DNA of 11,026 nt from Boseongicola sp. SB0662_bin_57 (GCA_009839535.1 VXPN01000249.1:3483-14508), one strand, 5' to 3'. Numbered from the stretch's first letter, positions 1 through 6,734 are shown. Notes: a model not told the origin generated them from the letters alone. A program made the numbers and translations.

Positions 1-52
1 CTCCACGCTGGGACCCGAATACGCCGCGGCGCTGGCGCGTCGATCCAATTGA
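1..52 (+). CDS. Possible C-terminal tail of an unidentified upstream gene (partial)
   Basis: The second reading frame from the window edge runs open for 16 codons and ends in TGA at 50-52. The visible tail reads STLGPEYAAALARRSN, an Ala/Arg-rich end that could belong to a real protein. In many alphaproteobacteria rimM lies just before trmD, but I do not recognise RimM here. About 240 bases separate this stop from the first ATG I consider for trmD. The fragment is too short to identify and may be chance; the third frame is also open across this stretch. Confidence 0.25.
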   Translation, partial: STLGPEYAAALARRSN

Positions 53-291
53 CGAAGGAAAGTGCGTGGGTCGTGGCGGGCTCGATGCGGCGACCCGCGC
101 GCATTGCAGTGAAGAAGTAGCGCGGAGTCGCGAAGCGCGGAACCGCGCACGACGATGTCGCCATGCAGTCTCGCGGGGCACGTGGCGAATCCGAAGTGGC
201 CAATCAACGCGCGGCCCGTTCGCCTGGAGGCCTTGGCGCTGCCAACGCCTTCAATTGCAGCATGGCTGCCTTGTGTCTATATGTCCACGGC

Positions 292-1083
292 ATGAACGTG
301 CCTGGCGCCAGATCCCACGGGCAATTGAGCATTTCGGCAAGCTCGGCGCCGCGAGACCTCCTCACGGACCGGCCATCGCGGGCCGGGGCGTGGACGGCGA
401 AGGTCATCACGCTGTTCCCGGAAACGTTCCCCGGCGTGCTGGCCGCGTCACTGACAGGCAAGGCATTGACAGAAGGGCTTTGGAACCTGGAAACCGTGGA
501 TTTGCGGCAATTCGGTGCAGGCAAGCATCGAAGCGTCGATGACACGCCATCCGGGGGCGGTGCAGGCATGGTGCTTCGTGCCGACGTCATGGGGAACGCC
601 ATCCGGCATGCCTGTCGGGAAACCGCATCGCCCCTGGCGTACCTCAGTCCTCGTGGGCGCCGCCTTGACCAGAGAATGGTGCAGCGTTTCTCGGAAGGCC
701 CAGGCCTCGTCCTCATATCAGGTCGGTTCGAAGGTCTTGACCAGCGCGTGATCGACCGGTTCTGCATCGAGGAAGTCTCCTTGGGCGATTTCGTGATGAC
801 GGGTGGCGAGATTGCCGCGCAGGCCCTGATCGACGCCGCCGTTCGGCTCTTGCCCGGCGTGGTTGGCAACGCGGCCTCAATTGAAGGCGAGAGTTTCTCG
901 AACGGACTGCTCGAACATCCCCAATACACGCGCCCGGCGAGCTGGGAGGGGTGCGACATTCCGGACGTCCTGACGTCCGGTGACCATCAGGCCGTGGCGA
1001 AGTGGCGCCAGCAAGAGGCGGAGCGACTGACGAGAGAGCGGCGTCCGGATCTCTGGCAGGCGTATTCCGACAAGGATCCGTAA
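292..1083 (+). CDS. trmD: tRNA (guanine(37)-N1)-methyltransferase TrmD, start uncertain
   Basis: TrmD transfers a methyl group from S-adenosylmethionine to N1 of guanine 37, next to the anticodon of several tRNAs, and so guards against +1 frameshifting; it is a cytosolic dimer with a trefoil-knot (SPOUT) fold. The homology is clear from codon 391 (WTAKVITLFPE) to the stop. Family motifs are YLSPRGRRL (about 639-666), SGRFEGLDQRV (718-750), GDFVMTGGE (784-810) and LLEHPQYTRP (907-936), followed by VLTSGDHQAVAKWR. From 391 the product is 230 residues, close to a normal TrmD. TrmD usually starts one to three residues before this Trp, but no in-frame ATG, GTG or TTG exists there. The nearest are TTG 325, GTG 298, ATG 292 and ATG 262, none with a clear Shine-Dalgarno. 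I chose ATG 292, giving 263 residues and a 33-residue extension. rplS follows after 240 bases. The family call is near certain; the start is not. Confidence 0.93.
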   Translation: MNVPGARSHGQLSISASSAPRDLLTDRPSRAGAWTAKVITLFPETFPGVLAASLTGKALTEGLWNLETVDLRQFGAGKHRSVDDTPSGGGAGMVLRADVMGNAIRHACRETASPLAYLSPRGRRLDQRMVQRFSEGPGLVLISGRFEGLDQRVIDRFCIEEVSLGDFVMTGGEIAAQALIDAAVRLLPGVVGNAASIEGESFSNGLLEHPQYTRPASWEGCDIPDVLTSGDHQAVAKWRQQEAERLTRERRPDLWQAYSDKDP

Positions 1084-1144
1084 GGGTGCGACGATGTCTG
1101 TCCTTGCAGGAGGCGCATGCGACGGTTTCGGACGTTCTTTTCCC

Positions 1145-1173
1145 TTGATTGCCTCCCGAGCACCCCCTATAGG
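1145..1173 (+). promoter_or_regulatory. Candidate sigma70-type promoter for rplS-rpmE
   Basis: TTGATT at 1145-1150 and TATAGG at 1168-1173 are separated by exactly 17 bases. Each hexamer matches four of six consensus positions. It lies in the 240-base gap between trmD and rplS, where a separate promoter would make sense, and would give a leader of roughly 140 bases before rplS. This is a pattern match only. Confidence 0.45.
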
Positions 1174-1285
1174 GACGCGGGTTGCGCGAGCAAAGCGAAG
1201 CTCGAAAGGAAAGTTGACCTGTATCCTCCGGCGGGCGGCATGACCGGCCCAGCACACCGACCGGAGCTCTGAGGCACGAATCATC

Positions 1286-1304
1286 TCCCGGGAGCAGCCC
1301 GGGG
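1286..1304 (+). promoter_or_regulatory. GC-rich hairpin just upstream of the rplS ribosome binding site
   Basis: CCCGGG (1287-1292), the loop AGCAG (1293-1297) and CCCGGG (1298-1303) form a six-pair stem, extended to seven by a U-G pair (1286/1304). It ends seven bases before the AGGAG of rplS at 1311-1315. Ribosomal protein genes are often controlled by leader structures that the protein product binds, so this could be an autoregulatory element; that role is inference. Confidence 0.4.
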
Positions 1305-1323
1305 CACGACAGGAGTGGGTCAG

Positions 1324-1701
1324 ATGGATCTGATCGCCGAACTTGAAGCCGAGCAGGTCGCCGCTCTCGGCAAGAGCATCCCGGATTTCAAGGCGGGCGA
1401 CACCGTCCGGGTTGGCTACAAGGTCACGGAAGGCACGCGGACACGCGTGCAGAACTACGAAGGTGTATGCATTGCACGCAAGAACGGCGAAGGCATTGCC
1501 GGGTCGTTCACCGTGCGCAAGATCTCTTTTGGCGAAGGCGTCGAACGGGTCTTTCCGCTGCATTCGACGAATATCGATTCGATTACCGTCGTCCGCCGCG
1601 GACGCGTTCGCCGCGCGAAGCTCTACTACCTGCGGTCGCGGCGCGGAAAGTCGGCCCGGATTGCAGAAGATTCCACTTACAAGCCGAAGAGCGAGGCCTG
1701 A
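1324..1701 (+). CDS. rplS: 50S ribosomal protein L19
   Basis: L19 sits at the 30S-50S interface of the ribosome and helps form an inter-subunit bridge. The 125-residue product begins MDLIAELEAEQ and carries the family signatures in order: FKAGDTVRVGYKV, TRTRVQNYEGVCIARKNG, FTVRKISFGEGVERVFPLHS, and the strongly basic RVRRAKLYYLRSRRGKSARI near the end. The C-terminal tail is a few residues longer than in most bacteria, which is common in alphaproteobacteria. ATG 1324 is preferred over the in-frame GTG 1315, because AGGAG (1311-1315) lies eight bases before the ATG and overlaps the GTG. rpmE starts 11 bases after the stop, so the two are surely co-transcribed. A candidate promoter and a hairpin lie upstream. 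Confidence 0.98.
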   Translation: MDLIAELEAEQVAALGKSIPDFKAGDTVRVGYKVTEGTRTRVQNYEGVCIARKNGEGIAGSFTVRKISFGEGVERVFPLHSTNIDSITVVRRGRVRRAKLYYLRSRRGKSARIAEDSTYKPKSEA

Positions 1702-1712
1702 GGAACGCGCCC

Positions 1713-1934
1713 ATGAAGAAAGACACTCATCCCGACTATCACGTCATCGACGTCAAGATGACAAACGGCGACGTCGTCCAGATGCGCTCGACCTGGGGAG
1801 CGGAGGGAGACCAGCTTTCGCTTGAGGTGGACCCGAGCGTGCATCCTGCCTGGACTGGCGGTGGCACCCGCCTTCTGGACACCGGTGGCCGCGTGTCGAA
1901 GTTCAAGAAGAAATACGAGGGGCTGGGCTTCTAG
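1713..1934 (+). CDS. rpmE: 50S ribosomal protein L31, zinc-independent (C-minus) form
   Basis: L31 is a small protein of the large subunit that bridges to the 30S head. The 73-residue product opens MKKDTHPDYHVIDVKMTNGD and contains MRSTWG and the diagnostic HPAWTGG, with a basic tail RVSKFKKKYEGLGF. The cysteines that bind zinc in the C-plus form are absent: VKMTNGD stands where those proteins have a CxxG-type turn, and DPSVHP where they have CxxCHP. This is therefore the C-minus type that is usual in alphaproteobacteria. A GAGGA-like ribosome binding site (about 1700-1704) precedes the ATG. It follows rplS by 11 bases, as in many alphaproteobacterial genomes. Confidence 0.97.
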   Translation: MKKDTHPDYHVIDVKMTNGDVVQMRSTWGAEGDQLSLEVDPSVHPAWTGGGTRLLDTGGRVSKFKKKYEGLGF

Positions 1935-2017
1935 TAGCCTGTCAAGGCACTCGCGGCGTGGCCGGGCAGCAATTGATGCCGCCATTCAGGCTTGCCACGC
2001 GTTCCAGGGAGATGCCC

Positions 2018-2791
2018 ATGTCGCTTGAGGGAAAGTCGGCAGTCATTACTGGTTCGAACTCCGGCATCGGGCTTGGGGTCGCCTGGGCATTGGCGCGAGC
2101 CGGCGCGGACGTCGTGTTGAACTCGTTCACGGACCGAGAGGACGATCACGCTCTGGCGGCGGAGATTGCCAAGGAGACCGGGGCGAAGGCGCGCTACATT
2201 CAGGCCGACATGTCGAAGCCGGGCGAATGTCGTTCGCTGGTCAAGCAGGCGGGCGCCTGCGATGTCCTTGTGAACAACGCCGGCATTCAGCATGTCGCGG
2301 CAATCGAGGAGTTTCCGGCCGAGACATGGGACTCGATCATCGCGATCAACATGAACGCCGCCTTTCACACGACAGCCGTTGCCCTCCCGTTGATGCGAGA
2401 GGCGGGCTGGGGCCGCATCATAAACATAGCGTCCGCGCACGGACTCACGGCCTCTCCCTACAAGTCGGCTTACGTCACTGCCAAGCATGGGTTGATCGGA
2501 ATGACGAAAGTCGTGGCGCTGGAGACGGCGCGCGACCCGATCACGGCGAATGCAATCTGTCCCGGATACGTCCTGACGCCGCTGGTCGAGGCGCAGATCC
2601 CCGACACCGCGAAAGAATATGGCATTTCCGAAGACGAGGCGGTGGAGCAGGTGATGCTTGTCCGTCAGCCGACGAAGGAGTTCGTGACGGTTGAGCAGCT
2701 CGGCGGCCTTGCGGTGTTCTTGTGCAGCGATGCGGCGGCGCAGTTGACCGGCACTGCAGTGTCGATGGACGGAGGCTGGACCGCCCTTTGA
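2018..2791 (+). CDS. bdhA: D-(-)-3-hydroxybutyrate dehydrogenase (SDR family)
   Basis: This enzyme interconverts D-3-hydroxybutyrate and acetoacetate with NAD, in the cytosol, as part of PHB and ketone-body breakdown. The 257-residue product is a classical short-chain dehydrogenase: the cofactor motif TGSNSGIG is at 11-18, NNAG at 86-89, and the catalytic Ser139, Tyr152 and Lys156 are in place. Beyond the generic fold, Gln91, His141, Lys149 and Gln193 occupy the positions that bind the substrate carboxylate in Pseudomonas fragi 3-hydroxybutyrate dehydrogenase (Gln94, His144, Lys152, Gln196; a constant offset of three). This makes the specific call strong. ATG 2018 is preferred over ATG 2012, because AGGGA (2006-2010) is seven bases before the former and only one before the latter. 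The gene follows rpmE by 83 bases without an obvious terminator, so read-through is possible. Confidence 0.95.
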   Translation: MSLEGKSAVITGSNSGIGLGVAWALARAGADVVLNSFTDREDDHALAAEIAKETGAKARYIQADMSKPGECRSLVKQAGACDVLVNNAGIQHVAAIEEFPAETWDSIIAINMNAAFHTTAVALPLMREAGWGRIINIASAHGLTASPYKSAYVTAKHGLIGMTKVVALETARDPITANAICPGYVLTPLVEAQIPDTAKEYGISEDEAVEQVMLVRQPTKEFVTVEQLGGLAVFLCSDAAAQLTGTAVSMDGGWTAL

Positions 2792-2901
2792 TCCGAACTT
2801 GTCGTCGGGCCGAACCGATCTTTCTGCGCTTCTCCGGGACGGGTTCATTCAAGGATGGCATTGCCGGCCATGTCATGCCGAATGCCTCGCGAGTCACTTC
2901 A

Positions 2902-3624
2902 TCAGGAGTCGTCGGAGCCGGCTGCGGGATTGCCAGTCCCCTCGATCGCTCTTGATGCGGCAGGCTTTCCGTCGGGATAGACCAGGCCCGCCGAGATCAC
3001 GAGCTTTGCGGCGTCCTCGACCGACATTTCCAGTTCGATCAGGTCGCTCTTGGGGACAAACAGGAGAAAGCCGGAGGTCGGGTTGGGCGTCGTCGGCAGG
3101 AACACGGCGGTCTTTCCGCCTTCGCGGGCAATCTTGGCGTCAACCTCGCCCTTGGCGGCCTTGGAAATGAAGGCGATGGCCCAGATCCCCTTGCGCGGAT
3201 ACTCCACGAGGCATGCTCTGTCGAATGAGGTTTCAGACTGCGCGAACACGGTTTCCGCGATCTGTTTCAGGCCCTTGTAGACCGAGCGGATCACGGGAAG
3301 ATTGTGAACCAGGCTTTCGCCCCAATGGATCAGCGACCTGCCGATGATTCCCTTGGCAAGCCAGCCTACGACAACGGTTAAGATCAGGAAGAGGACTACG
3401 CCGACGCCGCGGATGTTCAGCCCGACATACTGATCGGGTCTGAGCCAGATGGGCACGAATGGCAGCACCCAGCTGTCGACCCAGCCTGCAACGGTCCAGA
3501 TCAGCCAGAGCGTCAGCCCGATTGGCGCGATCACGACCAGCCCTGTCAGGAACGAGCCCCTGAGCCAAGCGAAAGCGCTTCTTCGCCGCCGGACTACATG
3601 ATTGTCGTAGAATCTCCTGTTCAT
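2902..3624 (-). CDS. DUF502 family inner-membrane protein
   Basis: The function of this family is not established; it is a conserved small membrane protein of proteobacteria and plants. The 240-residue product has a basic N-terminus (RRRR at 12-15), a transmembrane segment at about 25-46 and another at about 72-92. The family motifs follow: HNLPVIRSVYKGLKQIAETVF (from 107), VFLPTTPNPTSGF (174-186), and MSVEDAAKLVISAGLVYP near 200-217. The C-terminal 20 residues are low-complexity. The reading frame stays open upstream to 4122, but that extension is Arg/Pro/Ser-rich and lacks family similarity, so I place the start at the Met just before the basic segment (ATG 3624). No good Shine-Dalgarno is visible. 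It converges with bdhA, 110 bases apart. Confidence 0.93.
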   Translation of the reverse strand: MNRRFYDNHVVRRRRSAFAWLRGSFLTGLVVIAPIGLTLWLIWTVAGWVDSWVLPFVPIWLRPDQYVGLNIRGVGVVLFLILTVVVGWLAKGIIGRSLIHWGESLVHNLPVIRSVYKGLKQIAETVFAQSETSFDRACLVEYPRKGIWAIAFISKAAKGEVDAKIAREGGKTAVFLPTTPNPTSGFLLFVPKSDLIELEMSVEDAAKLVISAGLVYPDGKPAASRAIEGTGNPAAGSDDS

Positions 3625-3650
3625 GCGCTTTGACTCGGAATGCCCGGAGA

Positions 3651-3679
3651 AACTTAGGGGTTGAGAGCGGCGCTGGCAA
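3651..3679 (-). promoter_or_regulatory. Candidate promoter for the DUF502 gene
   Basis: On the - strand TTGCCA (3679-3674) and TAAGTT (3656-3651) are separated by 17 bases. The first matches five of six -35 positions; the second matches three -10 positions, including the most conserved first, second and last bases. It would start transcription about 20 bases before ATG 3624, which agrees with that start choice. Pattern match only. Confidence 0.35.
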
Positions 3680-4386
3680 CGTCTTCTGTAGCACAACGGG
3701 AATCCGACAGCAGTTCGCCAGGAATGTCTCTCAATCAAGACTCTGGCTTCGTGCCGCCAGGACCTGCAACATGTCCGGCAGACCCGAGGAAGTTCGGGCG
3801 CTCCTCGGACAGGATGGGTTCGCAGGTCGGCACGACCGAGTCGAAGACCACGTTGAGTGCCATCTGGCGAGGAAGGCCTGCTTGAGTCCGTGGCTGCCCG
3901 CCCCGGCCGGACCTTTCGGGTGTTGACGCCGGTCTCGTCCAGGGACGTCAGCTTGCCGGCAGGGACCTTCGGCGTCGAGACCGCGGTTGGAGCCAGCAAC
4001 GGCCGTTGAAGCACGGATGCGGCGAACACGCCCTTGTCCGGCGGTTCGCGTTCAGTCTTGCCAGGCAGCCCGGAAAGGAGGTTGCGCGGGTGATGCGTGC
4101 CATGGCCAGGAATTCGAGGCATGTGCCCGATCTGCTCTGGATGACAGGAAACTCACGCTGACGGACAGCGGCTGCCTGAAGTCTCCCGTCAGCGCGCTTT
4201 TCCGACGCCCTCCTGAAGGCAAGGGAGAGCGGCCACGCTTGTCCGGGACATGCCTTGAGTTGTGCCGACGGGCATTTTGCGACACCGCGGACATTCGACG
4301 GGACCCGGCGAGTCCGAACAAGCTTGCCTTCGCGCATGATCGATTGGGACTGTTCAAGCCCGTCGAATCCCGCTAAGCAGGTTCCC
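3680..4386. other. Stretch of about 700 bases without a supportable gene
   Basis: No frame here gives a recognisable protein. On the - strand one frame reads plausibly in patches: a piece with ALNVVFDSVVPTCEPILSEE and NFLGSAGHVAGP (about 3865-3740) runs into TGA, and the same frame resumes with DIPGELLSDSRCATEDVASA before a final stop near 3658. Another frame contains SLDETGVNTRKVR (about 3950-3910), which faintly recalls the DET region of IS630-type transposases. Neither is long or clean enough to call. The stretch may be decayed coding sequence or simply intergenic. Confidence 0.4.
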
Positions 4387-4554
4387 GCAAATCGTCATGA
4401 GACTCGGCACCTGTGTCGGGTCGCCCGCTGAATAGAACAGCCATCACATCCGGCACGGGGTAGCTCCCCGTGCCCGGCGAATAGGTGGGGTCCTCATGTT
4501 TCCTCATGACGATTTGCACGGCCCGGCACCAGCCGCGGTCGCAAATCAATTTGC
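4387..4554 (+). promoter_or_regulatory. Leader with three mutually complementary segments before the lipoprotein gene
   Basis: Segment A, GCAAATCGTCATGAG (4387-4401), is perfectly complementary to segment B, CTCATGACGATTTGC (4503-4517): a 15-pair stem enclosing 101 bases. Segment C (4541-4554) repeats GCAAATC from A, so it can pair with GATTTGC of B (4511-4517), competing with A. C can also fold on itself (GCAAA, loop TCAA, TTTGC) directly against the GAGGAG ribosome binding site (4555-4560). The layout resembles an attenuator or switch; it could also be the footprint of a small mobile element. The pairings are visible; the function is inference. Confidence 0.45.
4453..4473 (+). repeat. Perfect 8-pair GC-rich hairpin inside the larger inverted repeat
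   Basis: GCACGGGG (4453-4460), loop TAGCT and CCCCGTGC (4466-4473) form a strong stem. It is nested in the loop of the 15-pair inverted repeat, giving a cruciform or branched RNA. No U-run follows, so it is not a typical intrinsic terminator. Confidence 0.6.
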
Positions 4555-4568
4555 GAGGAGCAATTCCA

Positions 4569-5444
4569 ATGAGAGTACCCTTGATATTCGCCTGCACTTG
4601 CGCGCTGGCGTCCTGCGAACGCGGCAGCCCGGACATGGTCCCGCCCCCCAGCCAACCGATTTCGGACACGTCGATCATCCGCGATGCAGTCGGAGGGCAA
4701 CCACTAGCCATGACGTCAGAGCAGATTGAGTCCGAACTCGTCGCGTTGCGCGACGCGGCCAGTTTCTTCCGGGCCACGGACATCTACGACAACAATGGCA
4801 ACGTTGCCAGGACCGTGGACTGCTCCGGCGACACGTGCCAGCTCGAAGGCGAATCACTTTCCGTGGCCGACCTGGATACCTCGGGCGTGACCTTCGAAGC
4901 GGTGATGACCCGTAACGGCCTGCCAGTATTCCAGGCTGCAGGGGAAACGGCTCTGGCGGACCGTGGGACTCGGAGAAACATCTTCTACGGCGCGTGGATG
5001 GACGACGGCATCTTTTGGTTGCAGTCCAATCGCCGGAGGGACGCCGACGGGCAGACCACGGCGTATGAGGCCTTCGGCGCGACTATAGGCGATGCGACGG
5101 GCGAGAGGCTGACCGGCAGCGGAACCGCCACTTGGACCGGCATCATGTTCGGCGTCAATCGTTCGGAAAGCGAAGGATATCAGGGCGATGCCGAGATCAC
5201 GGTGGACTTCGCTGACGCTGATGCCAACGTGGCCTTCACGAACATCCACGAAGCGATCACGGGAGTCGCACAGAGCGACATCACGTTCAGGGACGTGCCC
5301 ATGACACCGGAGGGTTTCGCTTTGGGCGCACGTCCAGGCAACCGTATTGCCGCCGCCTTCTACGGTGCCGGTCACGCCGAGGTCGGTGGCACTTTCGAAC
5401 ATGACGACGTGTTTGGCGCATTCGGCGCCACGAAAGACGAATAG
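4569..5444 (+). CDS. TbpB-like surface lipoprotein (transferrin-binding-protein-type beta-barrel domain)
   Basis: The 291-residue product starts with a lipoprotein signal peptide, MRVPLIFACTCALASC, whose lipobox L13-A14-S15-C16 predicts lipidation at Cys16. After a Pro/Ser-rich linker comes a charged region, then a disulfide candidate (DCSGDTC). The C-terminal half has the pattern of the eight-stranded TbpB-type barrel: TATWTGIMFGVNR, then GDAEITVDFADADANVAFTNI, and the closing FYGAGHAEVGGTFEHDDVFGAFGA. That closing block is characteristic of this family, which includes transferrin-, haemoglobin- and complement-binding lipoproteins but also many of unknown ligand in free-living bacteria. No TonB receptor or Slam-type exporter gene is nearby, so the ligand cannot be inferred. 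GAGGAG (4555-4560) lies eight bases before ATG 4569. The gene stands alone, between two gene-free stretches, behind a structured leader. Confidence 0.8.
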   Translation: MRVPLIFACTCALASCERGSPDMVPPPSQPISDTSIIRDAVGGQPLAMTSEQIESELVALRDAASFFRATDIYDNNGNVARTVDCSGDTCQLEGESLSVADLDTSGVTFEAVMTRNGLPVFQAAGETALADRGTRRNIFYGAWMDDGIFWLQSNRRRDADGQTTAYEAFGATIGDATGERLTGSGTATWTGIMFGVNRSESEGYQGDAEITVDFADADANVAFTNIHEAITGVAQSDITFRDVPMTPEGFALGARPGNRIAAAFYGAGHAEVGGTFEHDDVFGAFGATKDE

Positions 5445-5460
5445 CCATGGACTGCCAGGC

Positions 5461-5486
5461 GCCTCGCCCGCGATGACGGGCGGGGC
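5461..5486 (+). terminator. Terminator-like hairpin after the lipoprotein gene
   Basis: GCCTCGCCCG (5461-5470) pairs with CGGGCGGGGC (5477-5486) over ten pairs, one of them U-G, around the loop CGATGA. It begins 17 bases after the lipoprotein stop. There is no strong U-tract, only TTG, so termination efficiency is doubtful. Confidence 0.5.
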
Positions 5487-6184
5487 TTGCCCGGTCACCC
5501 GGAGCCTCGGCAACCCGTCATTGTCTTCGAACAAAAATTCGAGGTCGGAGGGCATCTCATTCCCGGATAGGCTGGCCCCTGCATTTTCGGACCGGGCAAC
5601 GGACTCGCGTCGCCGCCTCTGGACGCCGCAAGGTCAATGCGGCCGGCTGAGCGGCTGGCGCCTGAAATGCGCATGAACGGGCTTCCCGGAGCGACATTCG
5701 TCTTTCGGTCCTGGCAATTTGTGCCCGCCAAACGGGCGGGAGGTCACGCGCCCAAAACCGAGACAGGCCGCGATTCACGGGTTCCAAGCGCGGGGCATCG
5801 AACGGCCTTGGGACACGTTTGTCCCGACCGGGCGGAGACGTGCGTTTGGGCTGGTTTCGTGCTTGGCTGCCGCGGCAGCGCGCAGGACGTGAGTCCTGAT
5901 CAACCGGTCGCGTTGCATGAACAGTGACGCGCTTTCCGGCCAACGCTTTTACTCTTTGTTTCCCCCGCCGAAAACAGAGCTTTGTTGCCGCAGTGGCGCC
6001 GCTAAGCAATTCAATTTCTGGAGTGGAGGAATGCTCGCGGGTCTCCGGCACGTCTGGCTGCTGGCCGGAAACGCGGGCTTCGAGCGCACGGTGCGAAATC
6101 CGGACTTCAATGTCGGGAATCATCACGGCGGTTGATCGGATCCGTCGTGCGTATCTTGGAATTGCATACGAGCGAGGACGACCA
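5487..6184. other. About 700 bases without a supportable gene
   Basis: Both strands contain open frames (one - strand frame is open from 6327 to 5557), but their products are Arg/Pro/Ser-rich and match nothing I recognise. A regulator of the tct genes might be expected here, but I see no helix-turn-helix or sensor motif. A small dyad, CGTAT-N11-ATACG (6150-6154 and 6166-6170), lies directly before the ribosome binding site of the broken tctC and could be an operator relic. Confidence 0.4.
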
Positions 6185-6400
6185 ATGAAACTGAATTCCG
6201 CACTTGCAGCCGCGGTGTTCGTGACGCTCGCAACCGCAAGCATGGCCCAGGCAGAATGGCCCGAGCGGCCAGTCACGATCCTGACTCCTTGGCCACCGGG
6301 CGACATCGAAGACACCATCGCTCGCATGATTTCTGACAGGATGGAGGCAACCTATGACGTCCCGGTCAAGGCTCTCAACAAGCCTGGTGGCCGCGGCGTT
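6185..6400 (+). pseudogene. tctC: Truncated TctC periplasmic binding protein (N-terminal ~72 codons only)
   Basis: TctC proteins are the periplasmic solute receptors of tripartite tricarboxylate transporters. The gene has an intact beginning: CGAGGA (6174-6178 region) about six bases before ATG 6185, and a signal peptide with a likely cut at AQA-E24. The mature start EWPERPVTIL and the block PWPPGDIEDTIARMISD match the intact TctC of this window almost exactly (PWPPGDIEDTIARMISD is identical there). Similarity continues to NKPGGRG (65-71), equivalent to NIKGGGG of the intact copy, then ends abruptly near 6400. After that the frame runs through foreign sequence to TGA at 6458-6460, giving a 91-residue chimeric product with 20 out-of-frame residues. 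About three quarters of a normal TctC is missing. It might still make a secreted stub, but not a solute-binding domain. Confidence 0.9.
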
Positions 6401-6711
6401 TCGGAGCAGGCATTCTCGTCTTCGCATTTGCGGGTGTCTACACCGCCAACTACAATCTGAACGACTGCTACCTCGCGCTGGCATTTGGCCTTGGCGGCGT
6501 GGCTTTGCGGCGCGCCGGGATGCCCATGGTTCCGGCTTTGTTGGGGGCGGTGCTCGGCCCCATCCTCGAAAGTCGCCTGCACCAGGCCCTTGGGACATCG
6601 GGTTCGGCATGGGAGTTCCTCGAACGACCGATTTTGCTTGTCTTCATTTTCCTCATGCTGCTGGCCATCGGGCTGGATTTTCATGCGCTTCGGCGGAATC
6701 CCCGCTCGTGA
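6400..6711 (+). pseudogene. tctA: C-terminal remnant of TctA membrane subunit (~103 codons)
   Basis: Directly at the point where tctC similarity stops, another frame (shifted by one) reads FGAGILVFAFAGVYTANYNL, then GLGGVALRRAGMPMVPALLG, AVLGPILESRLHQALG and a hydrophobic end FLERPILLVFIFLMLLAIGL, stopping at TGA 6709-6711. It aligns without gaps in its core to the last ~103 residues of the intact TctA in this window (GVLGFALRRANIPMVPMILG, LVLGPIMERYFRQGIG). TctA is the large multi-spanning permease subunit of TTT systems. The first ~390 residues, including both conserved PG-containing motifs, are gone. The remnant lacks a start of its own with a ribosome binding site; ATG 6517 and 6523 are internal. 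Because the reading frame is still open and well conserved, the deletion may be fairly recent. Confidence 0.9.
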
Positions 6712-6734
6712 TCGATTGACAAGGACAGGGAATC

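Noticed and set aside
1931..2848. 305-codon - strand frame
   Set aside because: Fully antisense to bdhA, whose catalytic and substrate residues are all present on the + strand.
2792..2901. Search for a bidirectional terminator between bdhA and the DUF502 gene
   Set aside because: Only a weak GGCAT/ATGCC stem with a 13-base loop was found; not enough to call.
3900..3960. SLDETGVNTRKVR on the - strand, resembling the DET motif of IS630-type transposases
   Set aside because: Only about ten residues look similar, no DDE partners or terminal repeats are visible, and the flanks do not continue the match.
3625..4122. N-terminal extension of the DUF502 reading frame by 166 codons
   Set aside because: The extension is Arg/Pro/Ser-rich with no family similarity, while the internal ATG 3624 gives a protein of normal DUF502 length.
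4373..4507. 44-codon - strand frame starting MRKHEDPTYSPGTG inside the inverted-repeat leader
   Set aside because: It has a plausible composition but no ribosome binding site, and the inverted repeat itself shapes its two ends.
5557..6327. 256-codon - strand frame across the gene-free stretch and the tctC remnant
   Set aside because: Its first part is antisense to the conserved tctC start and the rest is Arg/Pro-rich without any recognised domain.
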